A stretch of DNA of 64,000 bases from Penelope pileata (Eukaryota > Chordata > Aves > Galliformes > Cracidae), in the NCBI GenBank assembly GCA_013396635.1, contig WBMW01002341.1, forward strand, positions 471,863 through 535,862, written 5' to 3'. The notes under the pieces are model-generated. The model saw only the letters and a program-made list of their open reading frames with translations. It made no database searches and was not told where the DNA came from. Position numbers and translations under genes: made by a program. This document shows positions 35,016 through 47,638 of the stretch, piece after piece (the stretch's first letter is position 1; each line of letters opens with the position of its first letter).

Positions 35016-36703
35016 GTACTCATGGGTTTGCAGGATGTTAGATTAAGGATGGAGCTTAAAGACTTTTCAGTTGTGCTTAGGTAATATATCTAAAGATGGG
35101 TGCTTCTGAAAATATTAAGATAAATTTGTCTAAATTAAATATAGATGAGTAGATGCATTTATCTCTTGACAGCTTTACAGTGATTGCATTTTGTTTTCCT
35201 AGCAAACTTTAACCAATCTCTTTAAGGTTTCCCTTTCAATAGCTTCAGGGTTTTGGCACTATGGTACATATGGTAACTGAACTATTTTTAATGACCACTT
35301 GAAAACACAGTTAACAAAATTAGTACTGTCACTTTATTCCCAAAAGCAAGTTTATCAACTAACTGCATTGCGCAACATCAAGATTGATTATTCAAGGATT
35401 TAAAACATTAGACAGGCAGGCATGAATATATATCCACACATGGAAAAAATTGAGTGTGTGCATACTCTTGCCACAGGGATAAAATCTGAGTATTAGCATT
35501 ATATTTAAAATTTATACTGTTTTCCACTTATCCTGTTGAATTCTCAAAATCATGACTACTGAAACCACATTCAAAAATACATTGGATCAACCGAATATCA
35601 GGCTAGGCTTAAGTTCAGTTCTTTACACTAGCAGGGCATTACTCCTTCCCAGCACTTGAAAACTGTCAAGATTTGGGCTCCACAGTAAAACTGGAGAATT
35701 AATACCAGGTAAAGAAGCAAAGGGCTTAATTTCACAGAACTTAAAATGAGGGACGAAAGAGCCTATGGAAATTAAAAAGATGTAGTTAAAATAATAATGA
35801 AAGCTTGCAAGCAGAGGATTGGGTTCAAGTTTTCTGAAATAAATGCTATTTAAAAATTCAATAATTTTGTCAGGGTAGCTGTGACAATGCGTGTTTTAAG
35901 CTGTTAAAATCAACTCAAAATTACCTTAAATCAGCTTGCAAACCAGCTGTAGTTTTCCCAGACAGATTAGAAGACATTCACTGTTCTCACTTGAAATGAA
36001 TAGGAGAGAATAACTGACTTTTTTAAGTCCTCTATAATAGAAAAGCATTCCTGTACATTTTTCAGAGAAAAATGTGTCAATTCTCATATTCTGTTAGTGC
36101 AACAGCAAATTATTACTCTAACAAAATATTTCCCTTACTCATGTGAGAGAGCTATCTCTTGCTGCTTCAGCACCAGTAATTTTTCACCATTGCATAGAGG
36201 TTTACTAAGACCTAACACAATCTCTCTCCTTCTGGCCCCCAAAATACATTAAATCATACATTTTAAAACTGCATACAGAAATGTAAAAGTGTTTCAACAG
36301 TTAAAGGTGGATCAAGCACTATGAAGAAATCACACCTGGAAATATCAGCAAGTAAATCCCTTTTTGCCTCTGTTGTTCTGCAGTCAATTCTGTTTTTCCC
36401 CCAATAAGAATAACATGTATTCAACATCTGAAGACTCACTTGCCGATGAAAACATCTCTAAAGCTATTCCCAGAGGCTTTTGTCAAGGAATTAACAAATA
36501 AATGTAAAACCTATAGAAATAAATTTGTCCATTAAATTCATGCAGATTCAGGGGAATGTGTAAAACATAACCTGAAATACAGTAATTGAGCTGATATTTC
36601 TTCTTTTTCAGAACTTTAGATTGCCCAGGTATGAAATTCTGCTCACAAGAACCAACAAAATATTTCAATGAAAATCTTAAGATTTTTTTCTGACTATCAA
36701 TGC

Positions 36704-36723
36704 AAAAATAAATAAATAAATAA
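36704..36723. repeat. AAAT tetranucleotide microsatellite
   Basis: About five perfect AAAT units. Confidence 0.85.
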
Positions 36724-37260
36724 TTTGGATATTGGCCCATGGGTTATCATACACCATTTTTTCTTTACATGTTCAGCTTCTTAAGAATAAAAATATTTAT
36801 CAAAACGGCAAAAGCATAAATAGACAGATTCAGAATCTTCCTGCCTTGTATTTGTGCCACTAATTTAAAACTTCAAAAGATGAATCTAGATTCAGAGTTT
36901 GTTTTAAGATGTATATTTTGGATTTGTATCAAAAATGGCATATTATTTTCTCTGTTCACAGAGCACTAAGTTAATGAGAACAACACTGTCTGCAAACATA
37001 AATATAATGAAATAGTTCTTAATTTGTATATGCAAATGTAAGTTCAGAATATTGTCTACAATGCTTAAAATTCTAACTTCTATTTATACAAAATTAGAGA
37101 TTATATTCTGTGTAATTAGGTATAAATTTTAAATATATCCATTAATCATAATTTGTCTTTGCAAATTGGATTAATTAGCATTTCTAATGGCATACACAAG
37201 TGGAGATTAACTATGAATCACACTTGTTCCAGTAATAGACTAAATGACATTAACATCAAT

Positions 37261-37286
37261 TTTTTTTTTGGTGGGCGGGGAGGGGG
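37261..37286. repeat. Poly-T next to G-rich motif
   Basis: A T-run is followed by GGTGGGCGGGGAGGGGG, a strongly G-rich word in an otherwise AT-rich region. Confidence 0.7.
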
Positions 37287-39879
37287 AAACACAACACATA
37301 CAAAGGGAACATTTCAACATCATTTTTGAAACTTTTTTGGTAAAAGAAAATAAAAGTACAGATCACGTCTATACTAAAGATACTGCAAAGTACACAGCTT
37401 AGGATGGATCTGCATGTTGTGATGGAGTGCTATTGATCTGCACTGATCAGGACCCCAGAGTTCAGTGTGCTAAAACAAGAAACAACTGAGAAAATGAGAC
37501 AATATATTACTTTTCTCTGCCTCAAAAATGATAAATACTCAAATATCTGTGGCATTTTATGTGTTGCACAGTTCTAGAAAACGCTGGATGTGATCAGAAT
37601 CTAATCAATTATACTACAAAGGTCATACAAAGCCAAATGGTGGTAGAATACTTTCTGATAAAATGGTGCCATATTGTACTATGTGCACACTTCATTTTTT
37701 TTTCTTGACTTCATTTAGCACTTTGCAGGTAGAAAAATTCAGATTCATTTTACAAACATATTCTAAATTCTGAATGAGCAGTTCCCTGCTCTCTCCAGCC
37801 ACAGTAAATGAAATAAATAATAGAAATATCTACCTCATCCTAAATTCTCTGGACAGAGACTAATATAGAACACGGTCTTTAAAACCCATGGAAAGGTAAC
37901 AAGGCATACTTCAAGAAGTTTTGGAATTTGGAGAGTTAAATCAATGGAAGAAGCAGTTATTGCTGTCCTCAATTTGTAAATAGCTTTTACTACCATCTTG
38001 ATATATATGTTCATATGAAACCATGCAAAGAAAATGTCATGCTATTCTATTTATATCATACAAATGAATGAACACATTCAATTTCAGATCCTATTATGAA
38101 AAAAATGTATAGGTCCCAACTCTGACAGCCTTCACAGCAGCCTATTTGCACCTTTCAAAAGCAAAGCAGATTTCTGTTCTAGCAATGGTAAAAACCTCTT
38201 CCAGGAAAATACAATGGGAAATTCTTACTAAGACAAAACAATTTCATACATTCATATGAAGTGACACAGCAATAGATACTAAGTAGCAGAAGATAAAGTT
38301 CTCAGCAAATTTCTTGTACAGAAAGTTCACATTGGAAAATGTCCATTTTCCTAAATGAAAATACGATGGGAAAACAAACAGATAAACAAAAAACTCAGAG
38401 AAGAAAAAACCCCAGAAACCAGCTGAAATTATTATTTCTTCTATAAAATCTCATATTTGCGTAAGTTACATCTGATTATTTACATTACAAAGATATTTGA
38501 AATTCTAAAAGCTACCTTGATCCAAATCTACAAAATATATTTAGGTCCTTGGAGGATGGTGACTGCAGCTGGAACTGAAACACTTCTCTGTATTTGAACT
38601 GATGCAGTACAAAATTTAACATATTAGTTGTCTTCTAACAAGCATTCTATATTTCTGCAAAACCTTCAGTGCAGATAAGGATTTGTGTACCGTTCTGACT
38701 CTGCTCAACAACAAACATCAGTGTTGATTGTTTTCTAAAAACAGTTTCATTATTTTTTAAGAAGCTGTTCAAGATTTCTTTTGTTTCTGTTGTTGAACAG
38801 AGGCTGGAGATCTTAAACATTCATTTAGCAACCTTCAATTTGATTAGTGGACGTTAATTATTTTCAATCAAGAACATTGCAGAAAGACACTAAGCTACTG
38901 AAGTTAATGTTTGTTGTAACAAGTAACTTGACCCTTTTGAGAAGACAGCATTATTACAACATAAGGAAATAAGCACCTTGGATGTTTTACATCAGTATTA
39001 TATTAGCATTTGTGATCCTTTGATATTCCATGCCAAAATTTGAGTTCTGTTTCCATTTACAGCTAATCCTTGCCTAGATAGTATAACCATATAACGACAG
39101 GTTAGTTTGCCCACTTTGTCTAACTAGAGGCAACATAACCCATAATTAGTATGCATGTTGAATACTGTAAAACATGACGGTAAAAATTATGCAATACACT
39201 TTTTTCTAATTGGAAGTTCTACTCTACACCATAAAGTTCTCCCTCTTGACTTCGCTGGTACCACCACATGAACTCACACTACGGGTAATTCCTTCTGTAC
39301 TGCCAACATTGTTAAACTCTCCCTGCCCCAGCTTCAAACTACATTTCAATTAAAGATTAAAAACACAAATGGAAGATGCTGCATGTTGGGAAAGTGACTG
39401 TTAGAAAAATCAGCACAGAAGCAGCATGGAAACAGATCTACCGACAATGCAAAGACCTGAGAACTTTAAAAGAAACATTATAAATACAGGATGGAACAGT
39501 AGAGACAAGGGAAGCAGAGAATTGTAACAGGCCAACAAGGCATGCCTGCAAGAATAGGGAGTGAAAGCATTGTAAGCATTCTAAGAGCATTTCAAAAGAA
39601 AAAACAGAATAAAAATGGAAAAACAAACATTAAACATACTACTGTCTTCATCTCTGCTTCCCTTCCCAATCCCAAATTCTCCTCGTTCCTTCTAAAAGTA
39701 ATAAAGTTTCCTATAGCTTTGAAAAGGTCTGTTACCTAATTTATTCATTAATCTGTAAGAACCAACCTAGACTTATGCCTTGGGAGATGTATAAGAGAAT
39801 AATTGTCATGTGCTGTGGGATGTTTCCCCACAGTTATTTGAAACATCATCTTTTAGACACAGATTATGGAACAAATTTG

Positions 39880-39991
39880 ACATTTCTGTTGTAGTTTTAT
39901 TTAATGAGTTCTTTTGTTTATTATTTAAAAAAAAAAAAACCTCATTACTTCTGAAAGAGAACCTAAATCCTAAGAAAATGTGAGGAACAGA
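39880..39991 (-). other. Putative 3' UTR and poly-A signal
   Basis: About 110 bases after the TAG of the candidate exon. On the - strand an AATAAA occupies 39901 down to 39896. A T-run (A-run on +) lies in between. Meaningful only if the exon is real. Confidence 0.25.
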
Positions 39992-40218
39992 CTATGTGTT
40001 CTGACGGCTCATCATAGTGCCTTCAGGATAGTTCAATAAACATTGGACATGGAAGCTGAATCTAATGTCCACACTTCCTTGTTCTTCAATCAAAACAGAG
40101 CTTCCTCTGGCTATAGATATTGAACTGTACACTGTAAATGTTTCTCCATAAGTTTTCTCTGAGTCTGACAGATAAGAAAATCTTAAGCGGCTGCATGCTT
40201 CCCCTGGGCAAGAATTCC
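39992..40218 (-). CDS. Possible terminal coding exon, unassigned
   Basis: On the - strand a strong acceptor (GTTCTCTTGTCTAG) is followed by about 74 open codons ending at TAG (39992-39994). An AATAAA poly-A signal lies about 90 bases further on (39896-39901). The product contains CPGEACSRLRFSYLSDSEKT, the block YGETFTVYSS and later IRFSFHVQC. The alternating hydrophobic pattern and Cys pair suggest a beta-rich extracellular domain, but I do not recognise a family. The exon would start with two bases completing a codon. No strong internal donor is visible, which fits a last exon. Composition is less AT-rich than the flanks. A chance frame remains quite possible. Confidence 0.35.
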
Positions 40219-43200
40219 CTAGACAAGAGAACATTTTAGTGATTTCTCTAACCTCAAGATAATGACCTTTAAAAAAAACCTTTGTGAAATGGGGGAAGAA
40301 ATACTGCCACGCAAAATCTTCAGTGGATATGTTTTTCCAGGTTCATTCAATGCCATTTTTATTTTGTCTTGCAACAATCCAATCTACTCTAATTAATACA
40401 AGAATAGGCTGTGTATTTTACAAGCATATGGCCTCAAGTCTCTGAACATGTTTTGAATGCTAACAAAAAAATACTGGTACTAATAATGGATTAATTAAAT
40501 TTATCAGGAATAAAGCAGAGCACTACATTACTTACAAGCAAAGGAGAAGGAGAAGCCACAGTTGGAATGATATAGAACAGAAACAAAGCTAGAAACGTGT
40601 CTTTAGTAGAAGGAAAGCTGCTCAATATCATCACAATATTAAATCTTTCTTGTAACAGTAGCTCACCTGGAGTTCTGCAAGTCAATTTTAAAAACTGTAT
40701 GCATATTTGTGTTCAATAGCAAAGATTATGAGATTTGTGTTGAAGTACATAAGCTAGCATTATGAAAGAGGAATATATCATGTTCATGACCTCGCTGTAC
40801 ACTCTGATTTACTGCGCTAGGGTCTTCCACCAACGTGTGGCATAACAAACATAAAAAAGCATTCTGTTTAGCTAGAGTAGTGTCAAGACCTACTGAAAAT
40901 TCATTACATTATGAAATAAGGTACTGCAAAACAGCACTGAAAAGCAAATCTAGTGGCAGACTAAAAAGTTTTCTGTAGATAGCCAAAAGAATTTGTAGGT
41001 TTTTCAATTAAATTGTATATCTGTATGGTCAACTGAAAATGCTGTTCTGTAGGCAGTCCAAGATCTATGTGGACAGCATACAGTACAAATCTCTGATATT
41101 TGCCAACTAGAATCTACTACAAACAATTCAAGAAACCTGAACTTTGATAATTTCTTACCTGATACAAACTAGAATAAAACAACAAAATTTTCTAGACGCT
41201 TAAAAAGATGCCTAAAATGACCTTCACATTCACAGAACTCAAAATAGCCTTATTTTCTTTTTACAAGTTTTGATCATAGCAGCTAGCGCTCTTAACTATA
41301 GGAAACGGAAAAATATCACTTCTGACACTCATGGAATTATACTGCATGGGGAGTTTCCATTAAACGTCCTCTCTCTCTTCCTTTCCACCTAAAAACAAGA
41401 AAAAGACTAAGAAAAAATAGAGGAAAAAGTTTGACTTTCTGATTTGCGTTACTGTTGAAATTTTAGAAGCATGCTTTATGGGTGATAAAAATGGCATTTC
41501 ATAGAAAGGAAAGAAGGTAGGAACCAAATGGGGCTGTAATGCAGAGAGAGAATAAAAACAAGACAGCAAGATAAAAGAAAATGAGCAAAGGAACAACAGC
41601 AGGGGAAAACAATGAGCCAGAACAAAAGCCATACCACTAACAGTTTTAAAAAATTCCCAACAGCAATTGAGTTTTGCAGACATGGCAACAAGCAACTTGA
41701 GAAAGACAAAAAAAAAATAAAAAAAAAAATGGGGTTTAGGACTGGAGTCAGCCAACTTGTTTCCTTCTTGCTTAATAGAGTACAAAAAGCTTTTTGATTT
41801 GAGCATTTGATACCTTCTTTCGACAACATACGTCACATCTGTAGTAGCCACTAAAATTGCTTCTCACTGTAACCAAATTCAATAAACACAGAATTATAAT
41901 GATAGTGAACTACTGAAAGAGACCTACAAAAACCACTGAACACTGCATACTGGTTTTATTAACACTATAGATAAACATGAAAGACATTATTTAATAGCAT
42001 AATGAAGAATAATTGAAATAATTTATTTTAGGTGACCAAAAGTAGGTGTAGAATTTCAAAGGGAATAAACTCATTAAAAAACAAGCCTATCAGCAATTAT
42101 CAGTCTTCAGGTTGAGAAAAGTTTTGGATAAAATGGTCAGTTTACATCACTCTAAAGTTGTTTTTTGTGTAACATTTACTCCAATGGTTGTCAGTATTAG
42201 GAAAAAGCGCTAAGCTAGCATTGTTCACATTAATGAACTCTAATGGTTCTCTCTCTCTCTCCATAGATATTTGTTACAACTGATAATATTTAAAAAATAG
42301 AAAATACCAGACAAATGTTGGTGCGTTCTGCTTGATTCATAAAAGTTTTGTTTTCCTCATTGTTCTCATCTGTTTTGTTCTCATTTTGTATTTCATTTCT
42401 GTTCAGTATTTCACTGATATTTTATCAGCCAGATCACTCAGATCACATCTCAGAGTCCCACAATGTGGAAATTTTTAAAGACTTGAATATTCAAGTTAGT
42501 GATGAGTTCACAGCTGTTATCAGGAAATTGCAGTACTGTTCTAAAAAGACACTAATTTGAAAATGTATTCTATCAATACAAAAACAAGTATAAACACTGT
42601 ACACAATTTTTATTCATATTTCTTTGAGATATCACTATTATTTTGTGAAGTAGTCATTCCCCACAAATTAAATTGCCAGGGTTCAACAGATGCTCATGAA
42701 ATAGCTGCCACAGAATCTGTGGCAGTTCAGTTGAAAACTGAACTCTACCTGCTGTTCAGCTTCTATCTGCTTGAAGTCAAGCTTACACGTTCTTAAGTCT
42801 TTAGCAGATTTAGCAGAGAATACCATGAAGATTCACCACATAAAACTGAAAAAAATATATACGGTACATCACTTGGTCAAGGCTTTTACAGAATAGCTTT
42901 CTCAGAATATGAAATGCTTTATTCTGATTACTTCTTTGGCAACTAATTGACTCAGACAGCCTTTGTATGTGATAATAGCCACCTAGCAGTTTACTCAGAG
43001 ACCACCATGGTAAAAGAAAAAATAAAAAAAAATGCAAAGTCAGACCCTGCTACAGATACCAGTCAAAGAACAGGAAAGCTAAAATGACTGACCGCATAGC
43101 TCTGCCTTGAGTTCATTTATGCTCTCAACAGTTGCAGAGTCCTGTTAACAGTATTACATATGGTTTCAGCTCATCTTTATATATAGTTTTGCTTACTTCC

Positions 43201-44287
43201 ATTCAGTTACTACAGTAATTAGAAATTCTTGGATTTGTTATATGTATGTATTGTAAATACGTATGAAATGGTCTTCAGTCGACAACTACCTTTGCTTTGC
43301 TTCTATTTCTCTAGTAAAACGCTTTCTGGCTTCTGGGCGTAGTTTCACAAGCCTTCAAAAAATCTTGAGACAGCAGGAATATATGCAAATATTGGACAAA
43401 TTCTTAATAGTCAATTGTCCATTGTTAGTCTCAAGATTTCTGTTCATTTTCTGCAATTATGTTTTTTTCCAGGGTTTCTGGGATGCTTTCAAAGTATATA
43501 GTCTTAAAAGCTTACCAGAGCAAGTCTCTGCTTTCATACTGAATAGATCCTTTTGCAAAACTGCACTCTAACCAGGGAAAATTGTCTTTCTTCAATTTGT
43601 CTTTCAATTTGGCCCCATATTAACAATTTCTCCTTAATTACTTAAGGGATTGGAAGAACAAATATAGATGTACAGAGATGCACATGGATTCAATGTACAC
43701 TAATATTTGTACATTGTGAAGCTCATGTCTCTGATGTGTGAACTTAAAATTGTTTAATATTTTAGGTATGAAGAACCTACTCTGTGTGATCATCATCCAC
43801 TCCCCTTAGGCATGCTCTTGTTCATTTAAAACCATAATATTTTGTTAGTAAAGATAACGGAATTTCTCCCCAAATATTAGATAGTACGTATGCATCATTA
43901 CCCAATATAGATCTAATCCTCTCATTTTAGTATCAAATACAAAATTATCACTTAATTTCATCATGATAGTTAACATTAACAGCACCACCAAGTTTCTTCT
44001 GAATGTTTCTAGATGAATAAAAATCTCCCTGGAAGTAATGAACCTTGAACTAAATACAAGGTTGTAACATGATATCTACAACCGCTGCATTGCAACCTCA
44101 GCATCACCTGTATGCACATGCAAAATATATTTTTGCAAGATTTCTATACAGTGCATTTGCTATCAAAGATTTTTTTTTTTTTATTGCTGGTATCCACACT
44201 CAGTTTTCTATTTAATGCCTTTTTGCGCATTACAAAATAAATGCTATCTTGTTCACCAAATCTCATTTATAACTCTTTCCCTTCATG
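40219..44287. other. AT-rich noncoding DNA
   Basis: No supported gene. The 163-codon and overlapping 117-codon - frames at 41360-41851 are Phe/Leu-rich translations of the complement of A-rich DNA. A CT run lies at about 42248-42261 and a T-run near 44170-44181. Confidence 0.6.
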
Positions 44288-44292
44288 CTCCT

Positions 44293-44617
44293 TGTAATGG
44301 AAAAAGGTCCCAAACCTCTTATGACTACGCCATTTTCTCTTCTCTTTCGTTCTCCAGCTTCTCAAAACCGTTCCTCAATTCTCTCTCTCAAGCTTCTTCT
44401 TAGTCTTCTCTTTCTCAAGCTTATTCCTCCAGCTGCTCCCTCAAGCTCCTCTCTTCTCTGGCTGGCCGGCCTTTATCTAAGTCTGGGGCAACTCCGCCCC
44501 AGGTCCACCCCTTCTGGTCACAGGTGCAAGTGATTCACCTGTATTCCCCAGGCCAGCCACGCCCCTCCACCATGTGCTCAATCATCAGTTCATGATGGGA
44601 TCAACTGTTTCCCTACA
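44293..44617 (-). mobile_element. Solo LTR of an endogenous retrovirus
   Basis: In - orientation the element starts TGTAGGGAAACAG and ends TTTTTCCATTACA, giving the canonical TG...CA ends. It is flanked on both sides by the direct repeat CTCCT (44288-44292 and 44618-44622), a clean 5-bp target duplication. A TATA-like TTAGATAAAGG lies near 44470-44480. The GC-rich core (GGGGAATACAGG, GGACCTGGGGCGGAG) stands out from the AT-rich flank. No internal viral sequence remains. A 5-bp duplication is compatible with an ERVL-type or related element, but I do not name the family. Confidence 0.8.
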
Positions 44618-47592
44618 CTCCTTCATGCTGTTTAATCATTAATACTAATATTCTGTAGATACTTAAGTAGATCTTCCATTACTAAAAATGAATGAACAAA
44701 ATGTACTAGAAAACCCCTGCACTGAAACAAAGGGATAGTACATAGCCTAGATGTAGTTCTCACCACATTTCTATTGAGAAAGCACTAGCAATAGGTCAGT
44801 GATAGAAATGACATTTTCTGTTTCTATTATTGGCACAACATAGATTGTACATTGTATGATAACTTCATCCTTCTAAGCTCTTTCAAGTTTACATGAAGGT
44901 CTAAAGCATACTGAAAAACACAATTTGTAATTTAAATGATCAAATCACATGCGTATACCTGAAAAGACAGCAGTTAACACAAGATACATTCAGCTCCAGA
45001 ATACCACCACAGGCCTAACTGTTAACAGAATATCCAACCCTGTCACAATGCATATGGTACCTACATCAACAAATAGCTTTAATGGTTGTGTTTCTTAAGA
45101 GACCTGTTGTACACGTTCTTTATTGACCCAGATACAGGGTCAGTACAGAAGAATTTGTATGCCAGCATTTACACTGTCCCTCATGTCTCCATATTGAAAC
45201 TGCCTCAGAATATTCAGTGTTTTTGCTTAAAAACAACAACAAATAAAACCACCACACACTGACAAATGAAAAAAAAAAGAAATCTTTCTTCAGTTGAAGC
45301 AGGATATAACCTTTCTGCACTTGTATCCCACACCCCAGGTTTTTGGAGACTTCTCTGTTTCTCTAACTGCTTATAACTCTTCAAATTACTTGTTCTTTCT
45401 CAACCTCTCAACATCTAAGACAGACTGTACTACTGAATATTTGCTCAAGTGGTATCATTTTTGTACCTGCATAATTTTTTTTATATCCAGTAATTCAATA
45501 TCTGTTTTCATGCCCCCTGCACTATGTGAAGAAGCACTACATTCAGGCACTTGGAAATTCCTGAATTGCAGAAACCACATTCAAAAGTTAGTTGATAACT
45601 TTTGCAAAGCATCAGTTGGAAAAACAAGAGTGTGTTCAAGTTAAAATAACAAACCTCTGCACTTGTTAAACGTCAATGCTCAGTATGAGAATAAAGTATT
45701 TTGTCAACACTGTTTTACCATTGTATCCCAGTAAACTCCCAGTTGCTATTCCTTGTAACAGGACACAAGCTTTGGGCAACAAGATTTCTTTTTCTCTGGT
45801 GTTCCTAGAGATTTGCTCCTAAGCAAAACTATTTAATGAGGAGATTATTAACTTTTTTCCCCACCTTTGTACAGTTGTGCAGCACAGCATCTACTGTTAG
45901 CTATTTTTATTATATTATTTGAATAATTTTATTATTATATTTGTATTCTACAGACACAATAATGTGAACTTTTTCTGTAAATAATGATTTTTAAACAAAA
46001 AGTCCAAACTAAGCAAGTACCTTGAAAGCACAGATACTGGATGATACCAGAAACCCCAAGGCAACGAACACCTTGACAACAGTCGGTTACTCACCAAAGG
46101 AAAGAAACCTTGTTTTTCTAGTTGATTTCCTCACCACTGTACATTCAGAATAAAACCATTTCTAGAGCAATTAAGAACTCTTAGAGTTCTTAAATTAAAC
46201 ATCCTGTCAACCATTTTTTCGTACTCATAGTAAGAAGTAAATCTGGATAATATTTCTATACTGATAAGTACAGCCCTGATAACTACTGCCAAGTAAGCGT
46301 AAAGAGAAAATCCACTCTATAACAAAGGAAGAGATACTAAGAATGGTTCTCCATTCAAAATAATTCATAGATGAAGTAGCTTGCATGTTTATGACCTTCA
46401 GTAGATACTCCGATTGTGTCTCCCTCAAGTCCAAACATTACTTATCAAACATGATGTTTTTCCAGGCCACTGGAATGCTGATGAAAGAAACAACAACAAC
46501 CTGAGTATGATTCCTTATTGATTCATACTGTCAAGGGAGGAGGGAAAAAAAAAAAAGCAAAAGGAAGTAAACTAAGAAATGCATATTGGAAATGATGGGT
46601 AATTTACTGGAAAAGTTAAAATCCAAACCCATGTTCATTAACCCCAAAGTCACAGGGCTGTGTTCAGTTTTGCACTGAGGTGACAGCAGCTGGTGTCAAC
46701 AAGGTGGCAGTTTTAGAAATGCACTAGCTGTTTGGGTATTTTACATACAGTTTCATGAAGACTTAGGGGGAACAGGTAAAAACATTGATCATTTAAGAAG
46801 TGAAACTAGTTTCTTCTCATCTGAATTCTGAAGTTTTCTTTTTCTTCCATTTTTTTCTTTCACTGACTTATGCAGTAAGCTTTTTCACAGCTCTCTTCAT
46901 TCCCCAAATCTATTTCTTTTAGCAGCACGCTGATCTCTGTGCCAATGCATCACAATGAAAAATGCTCTCCCTATCCTCTTTCAAATAACATTATCCTACA
47001 CAGATTAAAAATATTAGCATAATAAGGATAGCAATGAAAAAAGAAAGCATGACAGACAGTAAAAGGTAGGCAATTCTAGGCTGAAAGACTACAGAAAGGA
47101 TGCTCAAGTATCCAGGAAGGGAAGGAAAAACGGCAACAGATGAAGCTCAAGAAGGTGAAGTTCAAAAAGGATAAGACACACATGCTCATTTAGGTTATGT
47201 AAATTACTTATTTGCCACTTCATTTGTTTTTCCAAGATATTTCTGATAAATACAAAGAGAGCTAAGCTACACAATTTTATACACAAAAGTTTCAGAAAGC
47301 CTGACTGAAAGAATGAGAGAGGATGCTGAAAATAGCTGTTATAAACAAAAGAAGAAAAGATGAAATAAGTTTGGTAATAGTAGCACTGTGTTACATGCTA
47401 CCATAATCAGCCACAATAATGCAACATCAACTGAGAAGTTAACTCACTTTAAGGAGTTACAAGAATTTTTAGTTGATTGCTTTTACTCTCATTTCAGACC
47501 CATTTTGGAATAACCAGAGAAATGTTACCTTTAAATGACAGTAGCACGGGCTCCATTTGAAACTAAAGCTGTGATGCTACACAGTTGCTCAG

Positions 47593-47638
47593 GTTCCTAT
47601 TATATAGTACATGTTTATAGTGTTCCTATTATATAGTA
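47593..47638. repeat. Spaced 17-bp direct repeat
   Basis: GTTCCTATTATATAGTA occurs at 47593-47609 and again at 47622-47638, 29 bases apart start to start. Confidence 0.85.

Larger units (their letters stand above)
35016..39879. other. AT-rich noncoding DNA
   Basis: No gene or transposon recognised. It contains an AAAT microsatellite (36704-36723), a T-run beside a G-rich motif (37261-37286) and an AT-rich block with several TAATTA-type words (37130-37200). Confidence 0.6.

Noticed and set aside
41360..41851. 163-codon - strand frame, the longest in the window, with membrane-like Phe/Leu stretches.
   Set aside because: It translates the complement of A-rich DNA. A second long frame overlaps it in another phase, the hydrophobicity is compositional, and no family motif is present.
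45294..45644. 116-codon + strand frame.
   Set aside because: No family resemblance, random composition, no codon bias.
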